Source of the DNA: Arcobacter sp. F155
Lineage (GTDB): Bacteria > Campylobacterota > Campylobacteria > Campylobacterales > Arcobacteraceae
Assembly (NCBI RefSeq): GCF_004116455.1
Contig: NZ_PDJU01000005.1
Coordinates: forward strand, 62,001-126,000
Length of the DNA stretch: 64,000 bases
Reading direction: 5' to 3'
Position numbers and translations under genes: made by a program. Positions 60,505 to 64,000 of this stretch are shown piece after piece (the first letter of the stretch is position 1; each line of letters opens with the position of its first letter). Below the pieces are notes generated by a model, which was given only the letters and a program-made list of their open reading frames with translations, was not told the origin of the DNA and did not search any database.

Positions 60505-62164
60505 CAATAATTTAACTTCCAATCAACTTCTGGCAAAAGATTATTTGGAAGAATTAGATTTTATAGACATATCCAAATCAGATACTAAAGATTTGTTATT
60601 AATGAGTAAACAATTCACTATTAATAAATCTTCTGTGGAAATTATAACTGAAATCAGTCATAATTTCCCTTTAAAATACCCAAATTTTTATACAACTGAT
60701 ACAACAATGTTTCTTAAGTACCCACATATTGAACAATATAATCATAGGATAAGTGGACATAGACTTTGTCTTGATGCAGATGAAGATAAGTTGTATTATG
60801 AAAATCCAAGTGATTTATTATATGACTCATACAACAGATTAGAAGGCTTTTTAAATAAGATTGAAAACAATGAATTTGATAAAAATGAGATTTTTGATGA
60901 GTTTGATAGCTACTGGTGTAAAACTACAGGAATTGTACATTTTAACAAAGAACTTATCCAAAAGTTTAAATCTTTTAAGGTAATAGATTCATATATTATT
61001 AAGACAGAAGAAAAAGAATTACTTTTTATAGAAGATGAAAAATATATAGAGCAATTTTGTAAAAGTGCTAATTACAATTTTATTAAAAATAAAATTATAT
61101 ATATAAATTTTGAAAGAGAATTAGAGAAAAACATACCTAGGACTTATTCAGAATTAAAAAGTCTTATTCAAAAACTTGGATATTTAAGTAGTCTTCAAAA
61201 AATTAAGAAAGCAAAGAATATATTACCTGTAATTTTATTCTCTTTTCGCCTACCTGGTAATAAAGAAACTCATTATGCAGCTATATATTTTGATGAAATA
61301 AAATCAACAAATGTTGTAAATTTTATTAATCCTTTTTTAAGTGATTCAAATTCAAATAAAGTATTCTATGGAATGCCTGCTATGAATATATCTAATAGTA
61401 GGCTATATAAGCGAGGTGGAAATTTAATGAATGTTAATGTACATAAAAAAAGAAAGAAAATTGCAATAGTAGGATGTGGGTCAGTTGGTGCGGCATTAGC
61501 ACATAAGTTAGTTAAAGTGGGATGTAATAATTTATTACTAATTGATCCAGAGACATTAAGTTCAGATAATATTGCAAGGCATTTACTTGGTATGGAATAT
61601 CTTGAGCAGAATAAAGCAATAGCACTTAAAAGATATTTAGGAAAACAGTTTTTAGATATTGAGATAAGTGCAGTTGATGAGTATGTTGAAGATGTACTTA
61701 ATGATTTAAAGGATTGTGATTTAATTATCACAGCTTTAGGTAGTGATGCTAATCATATTGAAGAAAAGATTATCAGAGATGCTATTAATAAAAATAGTGC
61801 ACCTGTTATATCATGTTGGTTTGAAGCAACAGCTTGTATAGGACATGGGATTTTATTTGATAGTACTTGTGACAGTAAAGTGTTTAATATGAACAAATTA
61901 TTTAATGAAATCATTCTTTTAGATGAGAAAGCAACTTCAATATTTGTAAAAAGTGATGTTGGGTGTAATTCTAATTATATGCCATATACATATTTGAATG
62001 CAAATTTACATTTAAATCACTTTGCAAATATGATTACAAAATATTTGATGGACGAAAAAATTAAGAATCATTGGGTTTCGGTTGGTGAAATAGGCAGTTT
62101 AGATAAATATTTAAAGAGTGATCTTAAAGTTGAAGATAATACATTGATTAAAAGAGATTTTTAG
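60497..62164 (+). CDS. Fused E2-E1 ubiquitin-transfer-like enzyme (Cap2-like)
   Basis: A 555-residue protein. The N-terminal ~160 residues have the E2 features of Cap2: YPHIEQYNHRISGHRLCLDA with the candidate catalytic Cys in LCLD. The C-terminal ~260 residues are a ThiF/E1 adenylation domain: KKIAIVGCGSVGAALAHKLV (GxGxxG), LLLIDPETLSSDNIARHLLG (Arg finger), DLIITALGSDANHIEEKI, and a Cys in VISCWFEATACIG. In type II CBASS, Cap2 joins the C-terminus of the cyclase to a target. Here no cyclase is visible; the upstream gene is a YegP protein. Stop is 4 bases before the JAB gene. Confidence 0.8.
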   Translation: MPNNNLTSNQLLAKDYLEELDFIDISKSDTKDLLLMSKQFTINKSSVEIITEISHNFPLKYPNFYTTDTTMFLKYPHIEQYNHRISGHRLCLDADEDKLYYENPSDLLYDSYNRLEGFLNKIENNEFDKNEIFDEFDSYWCKTTGIVHFNKELIQKFKSFKVIDSYIIKTEEKELLFIEDEKYIEQFCKSANYNFIKNKIIYINFERELEKNIPRTYSELKSLIQKLGYLSSLQKIKKAKNILPVILFSFRLPGNKETHYAAIYFDEIKSTNVVNFINPFLSDSNSNKVFYGMPAMNISNSRLYKRGGNLMNVNVHKKRKKIAIVGCGSVGAALAHKLVKVGCNNLLLIDPETLSSDNIARHLLGMEYLEQNKAIALKRYLGKQFLDIEISAVDEYVEDVLNDLKDCDLIITALGSDANHIEEKIIRDAINKNSAPVISCWFEATACIGHGILFDSTCDSKVFNMNKLFNEIILLDEKATSIFVKSDVGCNSNYMPYTYLNANLHLNHFANMITKYLMDEKIKNHWVSVGEIGSLDKYLKSDLKVEDNTLIKRDF

Positions 62165-62168
62165 AATA

Positions 62169-62645
62169 ATGAATAAATTTAAATTTGATATAAAAAATTT
62201 AAAAGTTTATATTAGTGAAGAGCTAAAACAAAATCTTTTAACTTTTCGTCAATTCGAGTTTGATAATGAACGAGGTGGAGTTATTTTAGGAAAATTATAT
62301 CCCCAAGATAACACAATTGAAATTACTCATTTTTTTGAAGGAAGATTATTAGAATCAAGTGAATATGGTCTAGAGCTAGATATTGATTATTTACAAGATA
62401 ATATTGAACATATATGGGAAGAAAGTAATGGTCTAATTACTTATTTAGGTGATTGGCATACTCATCCCCAACAATGTGCAGAACCATCATTTATTGATTT
62501 AAAAACTTTTTTTCTTAATTATTATAAAAGCAAGGTTCAACAAAATGTATTACTCTATTTAATTTTAGGGAGAAAAGAACATTGGTTTAAATCATTTAAT
62601 GGTTTAAAATTTTATAAAATAAATATTCTAGGAAGAAGAAAATGA
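62169..62645 (+). CDS. JAB/JAMM isopeptidase (Cap3-like)
   Basis: A 158-residue zinc protease: the catalytic Glu in NERGGVILGKLY, and the zinc motif GDWHTHPQQCAEPSFIDLKTF (H-x-H ... S-x2-D). Such Cap3-like enzymes cleave the bond made by the Cap2-like enzyme and thereby limit or reverse conjugation. It is the third gene of the operon; its stop overlaps the next start (ATGA). Confidence 0.85.
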   Translation: MNKFKFDIKNLKVYISEELKQNLLTFRQFEFDNERGGVILGKLYPQDNTIEITHFFEGRLLESSEYGLELDIDYLQDNIEHIWEESNGLITYLGDWHTHPQQCAEPSFIDLKTFFLNYYKSKVQQNVLLYLILGRKEHWFKSFNGLKFYKINILGRRK

Positions 62646-63007
62646 AAATAAAGATTTTATTAACAATGGTTTTAGTTGTAAGTACATTGTATGCAAATGA
62701 TAATATTAACAATAGTGGAACATTTAATAATTATGGCACGATTACTAATAATCAGACCAATAATTATGATTCTGAGAAGATTATTTTTGATGCACGAATT
62801 AAAAAACTTTCTTCACAACTGATTCAATCAAGCAATAATGAAAATAATAGATATACACCTATTATTACTGCTGCATCAGAGGTTAATAAATTTAATGTTG
62901 ATGCAAATATAAAAAAAGAAAAATGTATTGAATATGCATTGTCTTTGAGTTTTATAAAAATTGATGCTTCTTTCGCACGTAAAGAATGTAATAAAATTTT
63001 TAATTAG
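62642..63007 (+). CDS. Small secreted protein of the E2-E1 operon
   Basis: A 121-residue protein with a Sec signal peptide (MKIKILLTMVLVVSTLYA, cleavage before NDN). The mature part starts with an Asn/Thr/Gly-rich stretch (NINNSGTFNNYGTITNNQTN), like a turn of a beta-helix or a prion-like linker, and ends with two Cys (KEKCIEYAL, ARKECNKIF) that may form a disulphide. A periplasmic protein in a conjugation operon is unexpected. It could be an unrelated passenger or the membrane-side effector. It overlaps the JAB gene by 4 bases. Confidence 0.6.
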   Translation: MKIKILLTMVLVVSTLYANDNINNSGTFNNYGTITNNQTNNYDSEKIIFDARIKKLSSQLIQSSNNENNRYTPIITAASEVNKFNVDANIKKEKCIEYALSLSFIKIDASFARKECNKIFN

Positions 63008-63037
63008 TTGAAATTTAAAAGTGACAAGGTTTTAACA

Positions 63038-63460
63038 ATGAAAATACTGAGAATATTTAAAAGAAAAGTGTTGAAAAATAAGGTTAGAAAAAGACATCAA
63101 TTAAAAAGAGAGATTCAAAAAAAATATGGTATATATTTTTTTGATAATGATGGATACGAAGTTCTTTATTCAATTAATAATGAACATGCAAGTGAATATA
63201 ACTATTTATTAAGATATATATTGTCAAAACAAAATATATTGCACGAAGATACTACTATTGAGGAATTTAACTTTAAAAGACTATCTAAAAATTATTCTAT
63301 GATACGTGAGTTAATTCAAAAAGAGTTGTTAAGAGATAATCTTCAAGAACAACTTAGGTTTAAAATATCAAGAGAAACTGCAGTGAGTAATATGAAAAAC
63401 TTGCAATCAATACTATATTCTATTACTAAATTTCAACATGAATTCGATGACAAAAAGTAA
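63038..63460 (+). CDS. Unknown basic protein (140 aa) of the E2-E1 operon
   Basis: I start at the ATG at 63038, with AAGG eight bases upstream; the frame is open from a TTG at 63008 that has no ribosome site. The N-terminus is strongly basic (KILRIFKRKVLKNKVRKRHQ), the rest helical (EYNYLLRYILSKQNILHEDT; NMKNLQSILYSITKFQHEF). No motif recognised. The basic start could bind nucleic acid or the membrane surface. Confidence 0.55.
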   Translation: MKILRIFKRKVLKNKVRKRHQLKREIQKKYGIYFFDNDGYEVLYSINNEHASEYNYLLRYILSKQNILHEDTTIEEFNFKRLSKNYSMIRELIQKELLRDNLQEQLRFKISRETAVSNMKNLQSILYSITKFQHEFDDKK

Positions 63461-63545
63461 TTTTATATATAAAAATTGTTTTTAATGTAACTCAAGACTG
63501 TGGTGCAGTATATATTTATAACTTGATAAAAGGAAAAGGATATTA

Positions 63546-64000
63546 GTGAAAGATAAAGAACGACAAAAATACGCTAATGTTATGAATGAAATAAAAAGAA
63601 GAACCAGTGTAATATATTCAATTTTAAATGGTAAAAAAAATACTTTGTATAAAGCAACTAATATAGAATTAATGTGTTTACAAATTAGAAAAATACTAGA
63701 ACTAATTGCATTATGCTCATTAGTTGCAAATCAAAGACTATTCTTGAAAAAGATTAATAATTTACAAAAAATGTGGAATGCTAAATTAATTTTAGCTGAT
63801 ATTGAAAAACTAAATCCTGATTTCTATCCAAAACCTATTGATGAAGTCCCTAGCAAAAAAGAAGGTATAATTAATGAATTCATTGATATTAAAGAAGGAT
63901 TTTTAACTAAAGATGAATTTATAAAAGTTTATGATAAATGTGGAAAAATATTACATGCAGAAAATCCATTAGGTAATGGTATTGATTATAAATACTATGA
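63546..64000 (+). CDS. Unknown helical protein, cut by the right window edge
   Basis: It opens at GTG 63546 with GGAAAAGGA upstream and stays open to the end (151 residues visible, start KDKERQKYANVMNEIKRRTS). It is helical, with IELMCLQIRKILELIALCSL and FYPKPIDEVPSKKEG. The spacing of the first half resembles HEPN-like four-helix bundles, but no R-x4-H is seen in the visible part. Probably the next gene of the operon, 85 bases after the previous stop. Confidence 0.5.
   Translation, partial: MKDKERQKYANVMNEIKRRTSVIYSILNGKKNTLYKATNIELMCLQIRKILELIALCSLVANQRLFLKKINNLQKMWNAKLILADIEKLNPDFYPKPIDEVPSKKEGIINEFIDIKEGFLTKDEFIKVYDKCGKILHAENPLGNGIDYKYY

Larger units (their letters stand above)
48278..64000. 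mobile_element. Insertion in comM, Tn7/Tn6022-like transposon (left part)
   Basis: comM is interrupted after its CR codons and everything to the right up to 64000 is accessory: Hachiman, a TnsE-like gene, regulators and an E2-E1-JAB operon. The first 85 bases hold a motif AAcTaTGcTAcaaat at 48292, 48312 and 48352 (spacing 20 and 40), as expected of TnsB-binding sites in a Tn7-type end. No tnsABC is seen, so the core genes would be at the other end. Confidence 0.5.

Overview
The window looks like chromosomal DNA of a low-GC Campylobacterota bacterium, most likely Arcobacteraceae. The main evidence is a one-piece tmRNA whose tag reads ANNTDYAPAYAKAA, a carboxynorspermidine polyamine pathway, and a tig-clpP-def order. 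Core genes form a backbone that is interrupted by at least two large pieces of mobile DNA rich in defence genes. Layout: (1) 1-3926 is mostly backbone: an EamA permease, hemD, a MarR/YdhR divergent pair, then two paralogous 100-aa membrane/coiled-coil genes with a small Cys-rich XRE regulator. (2) 4037-8893 is an accessory block: a tyrosine recombinase whose catalytic Tyr is replaced by His, a 1086-aa helicase, a deaminase-like protein and a possible partner. (3) 9039-36030 is a roughly 27-kb element integrated at the 3' end of ssrA. It is bounded by 15-bp direct repeats, with a second 24-bp direct repeat just inside each end and a P4-type integrase next to ssrA. It carries an AlpA/Rep-like/iteron module, an orphan TraG, a ParA module, a Fic protein, several tiny membrane peptides, a DUF262-HEPN pair and a serine resolvase. 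It also carries two arrays of integron-type gene cassettes with recognisable attC sites but no integron integrase. The two arrays share a duplicated promoter/attI-like leader; their cargo includes a Septu system, a GIY-YIG-like protein, a TIR-like nucleotide-binding protein and a HEPN-like pair. (4) 36017-48280 is backbone: ssrA, bioA, carboxynorspermidine dehydrogenase and decarboxylase, two PPK2 kinases, a VWA/TPR protein, tig, clpP, def, a PAS protein and the 5' part of comM/yifB. (5) 48281 to the end is a second insertion that cuts comM after its CR codons. It carries Hachiman (hamA/hamB), a protein with the architecture of Tn7 TnsE, a second Cys-rich XRE/operator copy, DUF4238, and, at the right edge, a divergent WYL-regulated operon: tandem YegP (DUF1508) protein, fused E2-E1, JAB protease, a small secreted protein and two unknowns. 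The insertion site and the TnsE-like gene suggest a Tn7/Tn6022-like transposon whose other end lies outside the window. How the parts fit: both mobile regions appear to be carriers of anti-phage systems. The most promising undescribed system is the YegP/E2-E1/JAB operon at 60076-64000, a CBASS-like conjugation module with no nucleotide cyclase visible and with a YegP protein where the modifier or target would be expected. The integrase-less cassette arrays and the helicase-deaminase block are the next best. All family names rest on motif reading by eye; no database search was run.
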